64,000 bases of DNA, taken from contig JBBPYK010000015.1 of the NCBI GenBank assembly GCA_038199985.1, positions 3,320 through 67,319 of the forward strand. The letters run 5' to 3'. Below are positions 24,191 through 33,464 of this stretch, in pieces; position 1 is the stretch's first letter, and each line of letters opens with the position of its first letter. The notes under the pieces were generated by a model. It made no database searches, was not told the origin of the DNA, and saw only the letters and a program-made list of their open reading frames with translations. A program made the translations under genes and the position numbers. Origin of the DNA: Arthrobacter_J sp038199985. Lineage in GTDB: Bacteria > Actinomycetota > Actinomycetes > Actinomycetales > Micrococcaceae.

Positions 24191-25294
24191 GTGAACGATT
24201 CAATCGTTGTGAAGGCCGAAGGTCTGTATAAAATCTTTGGCCGCCGACCGGCCGACGCCGTCAAGAAACTTGACGCCGGAGTTAGCCGTGATGAGTTGGA
24301 CAAAACCGCGACCGCGGCCGTCATCGATGCCTCCTTCGAGGTACACGAAGGCGAAATCTTCGTGGTCATGGGGCTCTCAGGATCAGGTAAATCTACGCTG
24401 ATCCGTATGCTTAATGGACTGCTACCCGCTACGGCCGGCTCCGTGACTGTCGCGGGAGCGCCGCTCACCGGAATCTCCGACAAAGAGCTGAGAAAACTGC
24501 GCCAAAAGAACGTTTCCATGGTCTTTCAGCACTTCGCGCTCATGCCGCACCGCACTGTCATGGATAACGCCGCCTACGCCCTCGAGGTTCAGGGAGTAGC
24601 CAAAGCCGAGCGCGAAGAACGAGCTCTCAAGATCCTCAAGCTCGTGGGCCTTGATGGCTGGGACCAAAAATACCCCTCACAACTCTCCGGCGGGATGAAA
24701 CAACGCGTGGGTCTGGCCCGGGCGCTCGCCGCGGAAACAGACATCCTTCTGATGGATGAAGCCTTCTCGGCCCTGGACCCGCTGATCCGGCGGGAGATGC
24801 AGGAGCAGCTAGTCACACTTCAGAAGGAGCTTGGCAAGACCATCATCTTCATCACCCACGACCTTAACGAAGCCATGTTCCTTGGCGACCGGATCGCGAT
24901 GATGCATGACGGCCGAATTGTTCAGGTAGGGACACCGGATGAAATTTTGACCCGCCCTGCCAGCCACTACGTGGAACAGTTTGTTCAGGATGTGGACCGC
25001 ACCCGAGTGCTGACCGCAGGTGTTGTGATGGACAGCTCGCCCGACGACGTCCGCTCGGCGTCTTTGCCGGGGGCTACTTCCGTTAGCGAAGATGCTCCGC
25101 TTGCAGAGATTTTCGGGCTGGCGGCAGACAGCGACCGGCCATTGGCCGTCGTGGACGATCATGACAATGTAGTTGGCTCGCTGGGGCAGGAGACTCTCCT
25201 TTCCGCGCTGAGCCAAACTCCCGCAAACGGCCCGCTCTCCGTCGTTGAAGACGAGCAGGCCACCGAGATCACGGATGGGGAGGCAGCACGATGA
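24191..25294 (+). CDS. proV: Glycine betaine/proline ABC transporter, ATP-binding subunit
   Basis: A 367-residue ATPase of the ProV/OpuAA type. Walker A GLSGSGKST starts at residue 61, the family-specific QHFALMPHRTVMDNAAYALE follows, the signature LSGGMKQR is at 165, and Walker B ILLMDEAFSALDPL comes next; the C-terminal ~100 residues resemble a degenerate CBS pair, which in ProV/OpuA senses ionic strength. An insertion near residue 20-45 (SRDELDKTATAAVIDAS) is typical of the group. I chose GTG 24191 because the family aligns from VVKAEGLYKIFG; GTG 24152 is also in frame. It overlaps proW by 4 bases. Confidence 0.92.
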   Translation: MNDSIVVKAEGLYKIFGRRPADAVKKLDAGVSRDELDKTATAAVIDASFEVHEGEIFVVMGLSGSGKSTLIRMLNGLLPATAGSVTVAGAPLTGISDKELRKLRQKNVSMVFQHFALMPHRTVMDNAAYALEVQGVAKAEREERALKILKLVGLDGWDQKYPSQLSGGMKQRVGLARALAAETDILLMDEAFSALDPLIRREMQEQLVTLQKELGKTIIFITHDLNEAMFLGDRIAMMHDGRIVQVGTPDEILTRPASHYVEQFVQDVDRTRVLTAGVVMDSSPDDVRSASLPGATSVSEDAPLAEIFGLAADSDRPLAVVDDHDNVVGSLGQETLLSALSQTPANGPLSVVEDEQATEITDGEAAR

Positions 25295-26136
25295 ACGAAT
25301 TCCGTATACCCCTCGGAGACTGGGTAGACAGAGGCATCGATTGGATCAAGGACAACCTTGCAGGCCTCTTTGATATAGTTTCTCTGATTTTTGAAAACTC
25401 CTACGACGGCCTTGAATGGGTTCTGCTCACGCCGCCGTTCTACATCATCATGCTCGCGCTGATCGCCATAGGGTGGGCCGTCAAGCACTGGAAGTTCGCA
25501 ATCGGCACCGCGGTTGGCCTGATCTTGATTTACGGCATGAACCAGTGGGAAAACTCCATGCAGTCACTTGCACTGGTGCTCTTCGCCAGCTTCATCGCTG
25601 TGGTGCTCAGTGTCCCGCTGGGCATCATGGCAGCAAAGTCGAACCGCGCATCGGCAGCCCTCAAGCCCATTTTGGACTTTCTGCAGACCATGCCAGCGTT
25701 CGTTTATCTGATCCCGGCCGTCGCGCTGTTCAGCGTTGGGGTGGTTCCCGGAATATTTGCCACCATTCTCTTTGCCATGGCTCCCGGGGCCCGTTTTACC
25801 GAACTCGGCATCCGCGGCGTGGACAAAGAGGTGGTGGAAGCTGGGCACGCGTTCGGATCTTCTCCGTGGCGCATCCTCCGTCAGATTCAGATTCCGCTGG
25901 CCACTCCCACCATCATGGCCGGCATCAACCAGGTCATCATGCTGTCCCTGTCCATGGTGGTGATTGCGGGCATGGTAGGCGCAGGTGGTCTTGGCGGTGA
26001 CGTAGTAGGTGCACTGCAGGGCCTCGACACTGGCCTTGGCTTCGAGGCTGGAATTTCAGTGGTCATCCTAGCGATCTACCTGGACCGGTTATCGGCGGCC
26101 CTCGGCAAATCCCGGGCCACGACCGCAACAGCATAA
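25291..26136 (+). CDS. proW: Glycine betaine/proline ABC transporter, permease subunit
   Basis: A 281-residue permease with about six membrane helices and the BPD-transport EAA-like loop (EAGHAFGSSPWRILRQIQIPLATPTI). The N-terminal DWVDRGIDWIKDNL is the usual ProW start. It forms the membrane channel for import of osmoprotectants. ATG 25291 overlaps the proV stop (ATGA); proX follows after 44 bases. Together proVWX form a complete osmolyte-uptake operon. Confidence 0.94.
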   Translation: MNEFRIPLGDWVDRGIDWIKDNLAGLFDIVSLIFENSYDGLEWVLLTPPFYIIMLALIAIGWAVKHWKFAIGTAVGLILIYGMNQWENSMQSLALVLFASFIAVVLSVPLGIMAAKSNRASAALKPILDFLQTMPAFVYLIPAVALFSVGVVPGIFATILFAMAPGARFTELGIRGVDKEVVEAGHAFGSSPWRILRQIQIPLATPTIMAGINQVIMLSLSMVVIAGMVGAGGLGGDVVGALQGLDTGLGFEAGISVVILAIYLDRLSAALGKSRATTATA

Positions 26137-26180
26137 AGATTTGAACAGGCGGCTGAGGCCGCCCAACGAAAGGAAATCAC

Positions 26181-27092
26181 ATGAAAAAGCGATTTATGTC
26201 AATAGCAGCAATGACCATGGTGTCAGCCGTGGTGCTGACTGCTTGCGGCGGGTCTGATTCAGGCTCGGAAGGTACCGCCGAGGGCGGCGAGGAAACCAGC
26301 AAAGCGATGACCATTGGTGTGTTCAACGGCTGGCCTGAAGGCGAGGCTGTGTCAGAACTCTGGCAGTCGATCCTTGAAGAAAAGGGCTACGACGTTGAGC
26401 TCGAGTATGCCGATGCTGGCGCTGCTTTCACGGGCCTGGCTGCCGGAGACTATAACGTCGTGATGGACGTCTGGCTTCCCCAGACCCACGCAGAATACTT
26501 GGACGACAGCGACATCAAGGACAACGTCACTGAACTGGGAGCCTGGAATGATGAGGCAGTCCTGACCATCGCGGTCAACGAGGACGCCCCGATTGACTCC
26601 CTTGATGAACTCGCGGCCAACGCAGACAAGTTCGACAATCGCCTGATCGGCATTGAAGCAGGTGCGGGGCTGACCAAGGCCACCAAGGAAGAGGTCATCC
26701 CCGGGTACGGACTTGAGGACATGGACTACCTCACCTCCTCAACTCCTGCCATGCTCTCGGAGCTGGAGTCGAAGCTTGAGGCCGACGAGAACGTTGCTGT
26801 CACCCTGTGGCGCCCGCACTGGGCCTACGACGAGTTCGCCATCAAGGACCTCAAGGATCCCAAGGGCACACTCGGTGACGCGGAGAGCATTTACTCCTAC
26901 GGTTCTTCCAGCTTCAAGGAAGACTTCCCCGAGGCCTCGGAGTGGATCTCGAACTTCACCATGGACTCGGAAAAGCTCTTCTCCCTCGAGAACGCCATGT
27001 TCAACGATGACAAGGACCAATCGGACTACGACGACGTCGTTGAAAAGTGGATCTCAGAGAATCAGGATTATGTTGACGGCTTGACCAAGTAA
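26181..27092 (+). CDS. proX: Glycine betaine/proline-binding lipoprotein
   Basis: A 303-residue lipoprotein with a lysine start, hydrophobic segment and lipobox LTAC (Cys22), followed by an acidic Gly/Ser linker. The mature OpuAC-type domain begins at MTIGVFNGWPEGEAVSELW and has the aromatic cage residues expected for quaternary amines (several Trp in DVWLPQTHAEY and LWRPHWAYDEF). It is anchored outside the membrane and delivers substrate to ProVW. AAGGAAA lies 6 bases before the ATG. A strong hairpin ends the operon. Confidence 0.94.
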   Translation: MKKRFMSIAAMTMVSAVVLTACGGSDSGSEGTAEGGEETSKAMTIGVFNGWPEGEAVSELWQSILEEKGYDVELEYADAGAAFTGLAAGDYNVVMDVWLPQTHAEYLDDSDIKDNVTELGAWNDEAVLTIAVNEDAPIDSLDELAANADKFDNRLIGIEAGAGLTKATKEEVIPGYGLEDMDYLTSSTPAMLSELESKLEADENVAVTLWRPHWAYDEFAIKDLKDPKGTLGDAESIYSYGSSSFKEDFPEASEWISNFTMDSEKLFSLENAMFNDDKDQSDYDDVVEKWISENQDYVDGLTK

Positions 27093-27114
27093 TTTCCGTC
27101 ACCGCATGACCCTG

Positions 27115-27152
27115 TGGTCCGTCGTCGTACTGCACAGTACGACGGCGGCCCA
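27115..27152 (+). terminator. Terminator after proX
   Basis: CCGTCGTCGTACT (27119-27131) pairs with 27136-27148 (12 of 13, plus one G-U) around a 4-nt loop GCAC, with TGG/CCA flanking pairs. It lies 22 bases after the proX stop and before the SDR gene. Confidence 0.7.
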
Positions 27153-27188
27153 CTTGCGTTTGGGCTCTTGGCAGGGAAGTCTTCGAAG

Positions 27189-27947
27189 ATGACTGAGACA
27201 GTTTTGATCACGGGCGCCACCGCTGGGTTAGGCGCCGAATTTGCAACGCAACTCGCAGAGCGCGGCTCCAACCTCGTTCTCGTGGCACGCACCCAGGAAC
27301 GACTGGAGCAATCGGCGTCGGGCCTTCGTGCTCGCTATGGCGTCACGGTTGAAGTGCTTCCGGCGGACCTGCACGACGACGACGGCGTGGCCCGCGTGGT
27401 TGCGCGGTTGCAGGACGAGGTGTCGCCAGTGACAACGCTCATCAATAACGCCGGCTACGGTTTACGGACGGCCTTTGCTCAAAGTCCGATTCAGGATGAG
27501 CTCAATCACCTGAAGATCCATGTCGAAGTACCCCTGACGCTCAGCCACGCAGTGTTGCAGGGGATGCTCGCGCGAAGGTCGGGGCACATTATCAACGTTG
27601 CGAGCGTTGCGGGCTTCACCCCCCGGGGCACCTATGGGGCCGTCAAGGCGGCGATGATCAGCTTCAGCCGTTGGGCGAATATTGCGTATGGGCAGAAGGG
27701 CGTCACGGTGACTGCCTTGTGCCCAGGTTTTGTCCACACTGAATTTCACGAGCGCATGAAAGTGGACAAGACAACCGTGCCGTCCTGGATGTGGCTCAAT
27801 GCTGAGCAGGTAGTTTCCGAGACATTGCGCGATGCAGCGGCCGGCAAAGCGGTGTCGATTCCCAGCATCAGATACAAAATGCTGGCCTTCGTTGCGCAGC
27901 TATTGCCGGCATCGTTCGTGGCCCGCATTGCCACGAAGGGCCGCTAG
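27189..27947 (+). CDS. Short-chain dehydrogenase/reductase
   Basis: A 252-residue classical SDR. TGATAGLG (residues 8-15) binds the nucleotide, INNAG is at 85-89 and the catalytic Ser139, Tyr149 and Lys153 (YGAVK) are in place. The length and the ending LPASFVARIATKG recall DltE/YqjQ-like SDRs of unknown substrate. The frame runs upstream to GTG 27114, but ATG 27189 begins the domain and has AGGGA about 12 bases before it, and the upstream part overlaps the proX terminator. The gene is convergent with the SNF2 helicase. Confidence 0.88.
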   Translation: MTETVLITGATAGLGAEFATQLAERGSNLVLVARTQERLEQSASGLRARYGVTVEVLPADLHDDDGVARVVARLQDEVSPVTTLINNAGYGLRTAFAQSPIQDELNHLKIHVEVPLTLSHAVLQGMLARRSGHIINVASVAGFTPRGTYGAVKAAMISFSRWANIAYGQKGVTVTALCPGFVHTEFHERMKVDKTTVPSWMWLNAEQVVSETLRDAAAGKAVSIPSIRYKMLAFVAQLLPASFVARIATKGR

Positions 27948-27966
27948 CGGCCGAGGGCTCCACCGG

Positions 27967-30900
27967 TTACGGACTCAGCAGGCCCTTGATGTCCTCCGCT
28001 GTCATCGCGGAACTGAAAACGCCGTCGTCGTTCATCACCGAAGCGAAGAGGTCAGCTTTCTTTCCCTTGAGCGCCATGACTTTTTCCTCAATAGTTCCTG
28101 CCGACACCATGCGGTACACCATGACGTTGCGGGTCTGTCCGATCCGGTGTGTACGGTCCACAGCCTGCGCTTCCGTAGCTGGATTCCACCACGGATCCAG
28201 CAGGAAGCAGTAATCCGCTTCTGTCAGGTTCAAACCGAAGCCGCCTGCTTTGAGACTGATAAGGAACACCGGCGCTTCCCCGGACTTGAAACGGTCGATG
28301 ACCTCAGAACGACGCCGCGTTGAGCCATCGAGGTAGCAGTACGGGATCCCGCGTGCTTCCAGCTGCGCCGCGATCTTCTTGAGGAAAGACGTGAACTGAC
28401 TGAAGACAAGCGCCCGGTGTCCTTCTGCCACGACGTCGTCGAGCTGCTCAAAGAGAACTTCGATCTTGCGAGATGGCACGGAGGCATACTTATCATCGAG
28501 CAGTGAAGCGTCCAGACTCAACATCCGCAGCAGGGTCAGTGAGCGGAAGACTGCAATCTTGTTCCGGTCAAAGTCTTCCAGCAGGCCCATGAGCTTCTGC
28601 CGTTCGCGTTGGAGGAACGTGTCATAGATCTTGCGGTGTTTGGGGTCCAGTTCAACGCGGAGTTCTTGTTCCTGCTTTTCCGGCAGGTCTGCCGCGACTA
28701 CTTCTTTGGTGCGGCGCATCATCAAGGGTGAGATACGACGACGCAGCCGTTGCAACAGTTCATTACTTCCGCGTCGCTCAATGGGCCGTTGATAGTCTTC
28801 GGTGAACCTGCGGGCCGACGGGAAAAGGCCAGGAGCCACGATCGCCAGCAAGCTCCACAACTCCATGAGGTTGTTCTCCATGGGTGTTCCCGTGATGGCC
28901 AGTTTGAACGGCGCCTTGAGGTCTCGGGCGCACTGATGGGCTCGGGTGGCCCGGTTCTTGACGAATTGGGCTTCGTCCAGAATGAGTCCGTCCCAACCCT
29001 GCTGCGCGTAGGCGTTGCTGTCTAGCCGGAACAGAGTGTAGGAGGTGATGACAACGTTGGCCTCGCCTATTTGTTCGGTCAGCGATCTGCGCGCTTTGGC
29101 TTCCGTGTCCATCAGGGCGACGACGGACAACCCAGGGGTGAACCTGGCTGCTTCCGAGACCCAATTCGGAACCACTGAGGTGGGCGCAACCACGAGGAAT
29201 TTTTTGTGCTCGCCCGAGGTAACCCGCACATGTTCCAAGAGGGCCAGTGTCTGGAGGGTTTTGCCCAAGCCCATGTCATCGGCAAGGATGCCGCCGAGGT
29301 TGTGCTTCCACAGGAAGGCCAGCCAGTTGAAGCCTTCGAGCTGATACGGCCTCAGCTCAGCGTTGACGCCAGCGGGCAGGGGAGTGGGCTCGACCTGTTC
29401 GAGCTGCAGGAGGCCAGTGACCGTGTCGCGCCAGTCCTGAGCTTCGACGGTCTCATCAGCGAGGTCCTCGAACTCGGACCAGAGACTGGCGTTGTACTTG
29501 CTGATGCGCGTGCCAGCCTCCCACTCCTGCAGCTCTTTGGCTTCGTGGATGAGCCGGTGTAGTTCCTCGAAGACAGGCTGCTCCAGGGATAGGTAAGAAC
29601 CATCTGTCATGAGCAGCTTCTTCTTACCCTTGGCGAGACCACGGAAAAGGTGGTCAAAAGGAATGGTGTGCCCGGAGACTGTCACCATGACACCGAGATC
29701 GAACCAATCGGGCTGGTCCGATTCCATGGTGGAGACGGTCAGCCCAGGGGTCTCTGTCAGCTCACGGTAGTCCGGCTTCTCACCGACCACATCCACTCGG
29801 ACACCATTCAGTGCCTCGATGGCGGGCAAGAGCTGCTCTGTGAACTCGGCCGCGGCCATGTCCTCATAGGTCGTTTCTGGAACCAAGGTCCCTTGGACAG
29901 CCGTGCTTGCGGCAGCCAGAAGCGAAGCCTCTGCCGTCCGGTCCCGAAAGGCCCCAGTGCCGTCGTCGTGCAGTGGCCGACGAGCCGCCGTCGGGCCCTC
30001 TCCGTACTCCCAATCCCAGCCGAGCCGCAGCCTGTGCTCAGGCTCAAACGTGGCCGTAGCAACAAGAGTAGGTGGCTTGATATGGGGTAGTTCCACCGAC
30101 TCATCACTGCTGATGACGGCAATGCTCTGCCGCAGCTGAGGGTAGAACTTCTCGAGAAAGAGCCCAGACTCGTTGTCCGGGATGATCACCGGGGTCTTTT
30201 GGTGAAGCAGTTTATTGTCCTGCTCGGTCAACGCCCGGCTCACGGGAGCGAGTGCTATGCAGTCCCCGGTCCGCGCATAGACGCCGTGGGTCCCGATGGT
30301 GCCGGCGAGGTCTACAGAGTGATGTTGTTCATCGATGTTCAACAGGGGACAGAGCTTGATGGCGTCGTCAGCGCGCGTGGCATCCAGGCAGAGAGCTGCC
30401 TCACCGCCGACAAACACTTCCACGTTTTTCTTGCTACCCACCAGCTCGATGCCGAGCCGTTGGGCCTCCTGCAATAACTGCCACAACAACGGATTCGAGA
30501 AGTGATCGAGGTAGAGCCAGGAATCGTTTTGACCAAAGTACCGGCTGCCGTTGTCTCGGTGGAGGGCCGGGAACTGGGTAAACCATCGGTGCTGATCCTT
30601 ATTCAGGATCAGACCGTGGGTTTGGAAGCCAATGTTTTTCCACGAGAGGCTGTTCATGACCCAGTTGCCGCGCTTGTTCTGCACCACCGGGCGGACGCCC
30701 AATCTGCGTTCGGTGGTGGCGCGTCCGGGATGGGCAGTCCAGGCAGTGCCAGAGGTTTCGCTGCGTAGCTCGAATTGGAGTCCCATGGGGGTGACCGAGG
30801 GTGCGACGGGCGAGGACGGCCCACGTGCGCTGCTGGCCGGTCCGCCGAGCAGCGCGTTGAGGGAGTCTTTCCATCCAGTGGGTTCCGCAATTGCCGGGCG

Positions 30901-31230
30901 CGCCATCTGGGGGCCATGGAGAATGTGCGTCATATTACTTTGCACGACGGCGGCGGCAACGTGCTTGCAGTCATAGGAGATGGGACAGGTGCACAAACCG
31001 TCCACGATGGAATAGGTTCCGCCGCCCTTGCGGGCCAGCTGCACGTTGGCGCGGTACGGTACGGCGTCATTGCCCTGAACCCTGGCCGTCAGCCGTTGAT
31101 CAGCGAGATCCCAGTCCAGCTCGATGACGGCTCCGCCCTTTGCATAGACCTGACCGCGATAAAAGGTGGCACCACCTACAGCACGGACGATGTCGTTGAC
31201 ATCGACAAGTGGGAAGGCTGTTTCGGGCAT
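27967..31230 (-). CDS. SWIM zinc-finger SNF2-type helicase
   Basis: A 1087-residue SWI2/SNF2 ATPase. A SWIM zinc finger (Cys80, Cys82, Cys88, His90 in LCTCPISYDCKH) opens the protein, a long bacterial SNF2_N-associated region follows, then the helicase core from about 620: DDMGLGKT (Walker A, ~651), DEAQ (motif II, ~748), TGTPMENNLMELWSLL, and in the second RecA lobe YLDGSTRRRSEVIDRF, LISLKAGGFGLNL and DRTHRIGQT. Such proteins are DNA translocases or RNA polymerase recyclers of the RapA/HepA type. The ATG has no ribosome site. The gene is alone on its strand. Confidence 0.94.
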   Translation of the reverse strand: MPETAFPLVDVNDIVRAVGGATFYRGQVYAKGGAVIELDWDLADQRLTARVQGNDAVPYRANVQLARKGGGTYSIVDGLCTCPISYDCKHVAAAVVQSNMTHILHGPQMARPAIAEPTGWKDSLNALLGGPASSARGPSSPVAPSVTPMGLQFELRSETSGTAWTAHPGRATTERRLGVRPVVQNKRGNWVMNSLSWKNIGFQTHGLILNKDQHRWFTQFPALHRDNGSRYFGQNDSWLYLDHFSNPLLWQLLQEAQRLGIELVGSKKNVEVFVGGEAALCLDATRADDAIKLCPLLNIDEQHHSVDLAGTIGTHGVYARTGDCIALAPVSRALTEQDNKLLHQKTPVIIPDNESGLFLEKFYPQLRQSIAVISSDESVELPHIKPPTLVATATFEPEHRLRLGWDWEYGEGPTAARRPLHDDGTGAFRDRTAEASLLAAASTAVQGTLVPETTYEDMAAAEFTEQLLPAIEALNGVRVDVVGEKPDYRELTETPGLTVSTMESDQPDWFDLGVMVTVSGHTIPFDHLFRGLAKGKKKLLMTDGSYLSLEQPVFEELHRLIHEAKELQEWEAGTRISKYNASLWSEFEDLADETVEAQDWRDTVTGLLQLEQVEPTPLPAGVNAELRPYQLEGFNWLAFLWKHNLGGILADDMGLGKTLQTLALLEHVRVTSGEHKKFLVVAPTSVVPNWVSEAARFTPGLSVVALMDTEAKARRSLTEQIGEANVVITSYTLFRLDSNAYAQQGWDGLILDEAQFVKNRATRAHQCARDLKAPFKLAITGTPMENNLMELWSLLAIVAPGLFPSARRFTEDYQRPIERRGSNELLQRLRRRISPLMMRRTKEVVAADLPEKQEQELRVELDPKHRKIYDTFLQRERQKLMGLLEDFDRNKIAVFRSLTLLRMLSLDASLLDDKYASVPSRKIEVLFEQLDDVVAEGHRALVFSQFTSFLKKIAAQLEARGIPYCYLDGSTRRRSEVIDRFKSGEAPVFLISLKAGGFGLNLTEADYCFLLDPWWNPATEAQAVDRTHRIGQTRNVMVYRMVSAGTIEEKVMALKGKKADLFASVMNDDGVFSSAMTAEDIKGLLSP

Positions 31231-31389
31231 GGTTAAATGCTCTCACGGGCCTCTGACAGTGGGCTCATTTCAGTCTCTATGGACAAGGCTCGGCACCGGG
31301 GTGGCACTGACCCACAGATCCATGTACACTGGAAACCAGTTGTAGTGTTGCGCATTTTGTATTTCAAGCGGCGAAACCTAAGGGTCTAG

Positions 31390-31409
31390 CCGCTTTTCTG
31401 TAAAAGCGG
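31390..31409 (+). promoter_or_regulatory. Hairpin in the cold-shock gene leader
   Basis: CCGCTTTT (31390-31397) pairs perfectly with AAAAGCGG (31402-31409) around a CTGT loop. It lies about 70 bases before the cspA-type ATG in a gene-free stretch of 247 bases with further GC-rich pairing (CCGCG/GTGCGG, 31427-31443). Long structured leaders that switch with temperature are known for csp genes; a promoter upstream was not clearly found. Confidence 0.45.
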
Positions 31410-31477
31410 AAAGACGCCGCGACTGAGGTTCCGCGAAGTGCGGGGACTTAACAATTTTTCAGAAAGTAGTTTCAAAA

Positions 31478-31681
31478 ATGGCAACAGGTACCGTAAAATG
31501 GTTCAACTCCGAAAAGGGCTTTGGTTTCATTGCTCCCGATGACGGAAGTGCCGATGTTTTCGCGCACTACTCCGCCATCAACGCCAATGGCTTCCGTTCA
31601 CTGGACGAGAACCAGAAGGTCACCTTCGAGACCGAGCAGGGCCCCAAGGGTCCTCAGGCCACGAACATTCAGATTGCATAA
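31478..31681 (+). CDS. cspA: Cold-shock protein
   Basis: A 67-residue single cold-shock domain with RNP1 KGFGFI and RNP2 DVFAHY, beginning MATGTVKWFNSEKGFGF. It binds single-stranded RNA/DNA and melts mRNA structure. The ribosome site is AGAAAG, 10 bases before the ATG. It has a long structured leader and a strong rho-independent terminator, both usual for csp genes. No operon partner. Confidence 0.97.
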   Translation: MATGTVKWFNSEKGFGFIAPDDGSADVFAHYSAINANGFRSLDENQKVTFETEQGPKGPQATNIQIA

Positions 31682-31695
31682 TTATCTGATGTGAT

Positions 31696-31707
31696 GGCTC
31701 TAGAGCC
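31696..31707. repeat. Perfect 12-bp palindrome after the cold-shock gene
   Basis: GGCTCTAGAGCC sits between the stop and the terminator. It may be part of the 3' structure; no other role can be assigned. Confidence 0.4.
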
Positions 31708-31712
31708 TTAGA

Positions 31713-31748
31713 AGCAGGACGGGATTCAGTTCCCGTCCTGCTTTTTGT
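31713..31748 (+). terminator. Rho-independent terminator of the cold-shock gene
   Basis: Perfect 12-bp stem (AGCAGGACGGGA with its complement 31731-31742), 6-nt loop and a T-run TTTTGTTT. The clearest terminator in the window. Confidence 0.9.
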
Positions 31749-31768
31749 TTAAGTACCATACTGGTTTC

Positions 31769-32317
31769 ATGGGTATGACTATTTTCACCATCGGCCACGG
31801 CACCTACACTCCCGTTGAGCTCACCCAGCTCCTCCAGGGCGCAGGAGTGCAAACACTGGTAGATGTCCGCAGATATCCGGGCAGCCGCAAACACCCCGAA
31901 ATGGGGCGTGACGCACTGGAACAGTGGATCCCGCAAGATGCTGGGATCAGCTACCAGTGGGCGGAGCACCTCGGAGGTCGCCGGCACATCCCAGCAGGGC
32001 AGCCACAGCCCGACTCCTGGTGGCGCGTGGAAGCGTTTCGCGCCTATTCGGCCTACACCAGAACCCGTGAGTTCGGAGACGGTATCAAGGCCCTGCTCGA
32101 CACCGCAGCGGAAGCTCCGACGTCGATCATGTGCAGTGAAACAGTGTGGTGGAGGTGTCACCGCCGCATCATCTCAGACGTCCTCACCCTGAAGTACGAC
32201 GTCGATGTTCGCCACCTCATGCCGGGCGGCAAGATCACGGAGCATCCTCTAGCCGCAGGAGCTCAGCAAAGGGGCAACGGCACCATTTTCTGGGACGCTG
32301 AGGAGAGCGAGAAATAA
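31769..32317 (+). CDS. DUF488 family protein
   Basis: A 182-residue protein with the DUF488 signatures IFTIGHGTYTPVELTQLL, LVDVRRYPGSRKHPEM, LGGRRHIP and MCSETVWWRCHRRIIS. The family has conserved Cys, Arg and His residues but no settled biochemical function. ATG 31769 is preceded by TACCAT 9 bases upstream, so the mRNA may be leaderless; the longer TTG start at 31745 lies in the terminator of the cold-shock gene. ATG 31775 is possible. Confidence 0.85.
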   Translation: MGMTIFTIGHGTYTPVELTQLLQGAGVQTLVDVRRYPGSRKHPEMGRDALEQWIPQDAGISYQWAEHLGGRRHIPAGQPQPDSWWRVEAFRAYSAYTRTREFGDGIKALLDTAAEAPTSIMCSETVWWRCHRRIISDVLTLKYDVDVRHLMPGGKITEHPLAAGAQQRGNGTIFWDAEESEK

Positions 32318-32406
32318 CTACGCGGCCGTCGTCGTTCTCATTGGTGAACCCAGGCAACCATTTGGCTGTCGGGTCTGAGTATTCTCCGTTGTGAAAGGCC
32401 CCGCGC

Positions 32407-33393
32407 ATGAGCACCCCCTTGTCCATCCTTGATCTGGCGACTATTGGCGACGGAGAAACGGCGGCGGAGAGCTTTGCCGCCAGCGTGACTCTGGCGCAGC
32501 AGGCCGAGAAGTGGGGCTATCGCCGGATCTGGTACGCGGAGCACCACAACATGCCGACCATCGCCTCGTCGGCGACGAGCGTGCTCATTGCCCATGTGGC
32601 TGCTCACACAAAATCCATCCGTCTTGGTTCTGGTGGCGTCATGCTGCCCAACCATTCTCCGCTGACGATCGCCGAACAGTTCGGCACGCTTGAAACTCTG
32701 CATCCCCACCGGATCGATCTGGGCCTCGGACGCGCTCCGGGTAGCGACCAGAACACCATGCGGGCGCTGCGCCGTGATGCCGCGTCCGCTGAAAGCTTTC
32801 CGCAGGACGTGCAGGAACTGCAGGGCTACCTCGCGGGCAATACGCTCATTCCTGGCGTCAATGCCACCCCGGGGTACGGAACCAACGTGCCCCTGTACAT
32901 TCTGGGATCCTCCTTATTCGGGGCAAAGCTTGCGGCGGCGCTTGGCCTGCCGTACTCGTTCGCTTCACACTTCGCTCCGCAGGCACTTCAGGACGCAGTG
33001 CGGATCTACCGTCGTGACTTCAAACCCTCAGACCAGTTGAAGAAGCCGCACGTCATTGCTGGCGTGAACGTTATGGTGGCCGATACTGCCGATGAAGCGC
33101 AACAGCATTTCGATGATGCTGTACGACGCCGCGTGGTGCAGATGCTCGGGCGTGGTCGGACGTTCACACCGGAGGAAACTGACATGTTGCTCGAGTCACC
33201 TGCCGGGCAGAACCTGATGCAGATGGTGAAGTTCTCGGCGGTGGGAACTCCGCAGACGGTCCGGGATTACCTGGACTGGTTCACGGATCATGCGGACGCG
33301 GACGAACTCATTGTCGCCACCCAGGCGTCCACGCTGGAGGCACGGCTTCATTCATTTGAGCTGCTCTCCGAAGTCAGTGGTCTTGTTCGTTAG
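32407..33393 (+). CDS. Luciferase-like flavin-dependent oxidoreductase
   Basis: A 328-residue LLM-class TIM-barrel protein (bacterial luciferase family, MsnO8-like). Typical stretches: LDLATIGDGETAAESF, WYAEHHNMPTIASSATSVL, IRLGSGGVMLPNHSPL, HRIDLGLGRAPGSD and LGSSLFGAKLAAALGLPY. Such enzymes use FMN or F420 to oxidise aldehydes, amines or sulfonates; the substrate here is unknown. AAAGG lies 8 bases before the ATG. It has no obvious operon partner. Confidence 0.92.
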   Translation: MSTPLSILDLATIGDGETAAESFAASVTLAQQAEKWGYRRIWYAEHHNMPTIASSATSVLIAHVAAHTKSIRLGSGGVMLPNHSPLTIAEQFGTLETLHPHRIDLGLGRAPGSDQNTMRALRRDAASAESFPQDVQELQGYLAGNTLIPGVNATPGYGTNVPLYILGSSLFGAKLAAALGLPYSFASHFAPQALQDAVRIYRRDFKPSDQLKKPHVIAGVNVMVADTADEAQQHFDDAVRRRVVQMLGRGRTFTPEETDMLLESPAGQNLMQMVKFSAVGTPQTVRDYLDWFTDHADADELIVATQASTLEARLHSFELLSEVSGLVR

Positions 33394-33464
33394 CTCGTCC
33401 CCTCTCGATCCCGGAGCGGTTTAGTGCTATTCCTTGAGGTAGGACACCCCATGAAGGAGTAACG

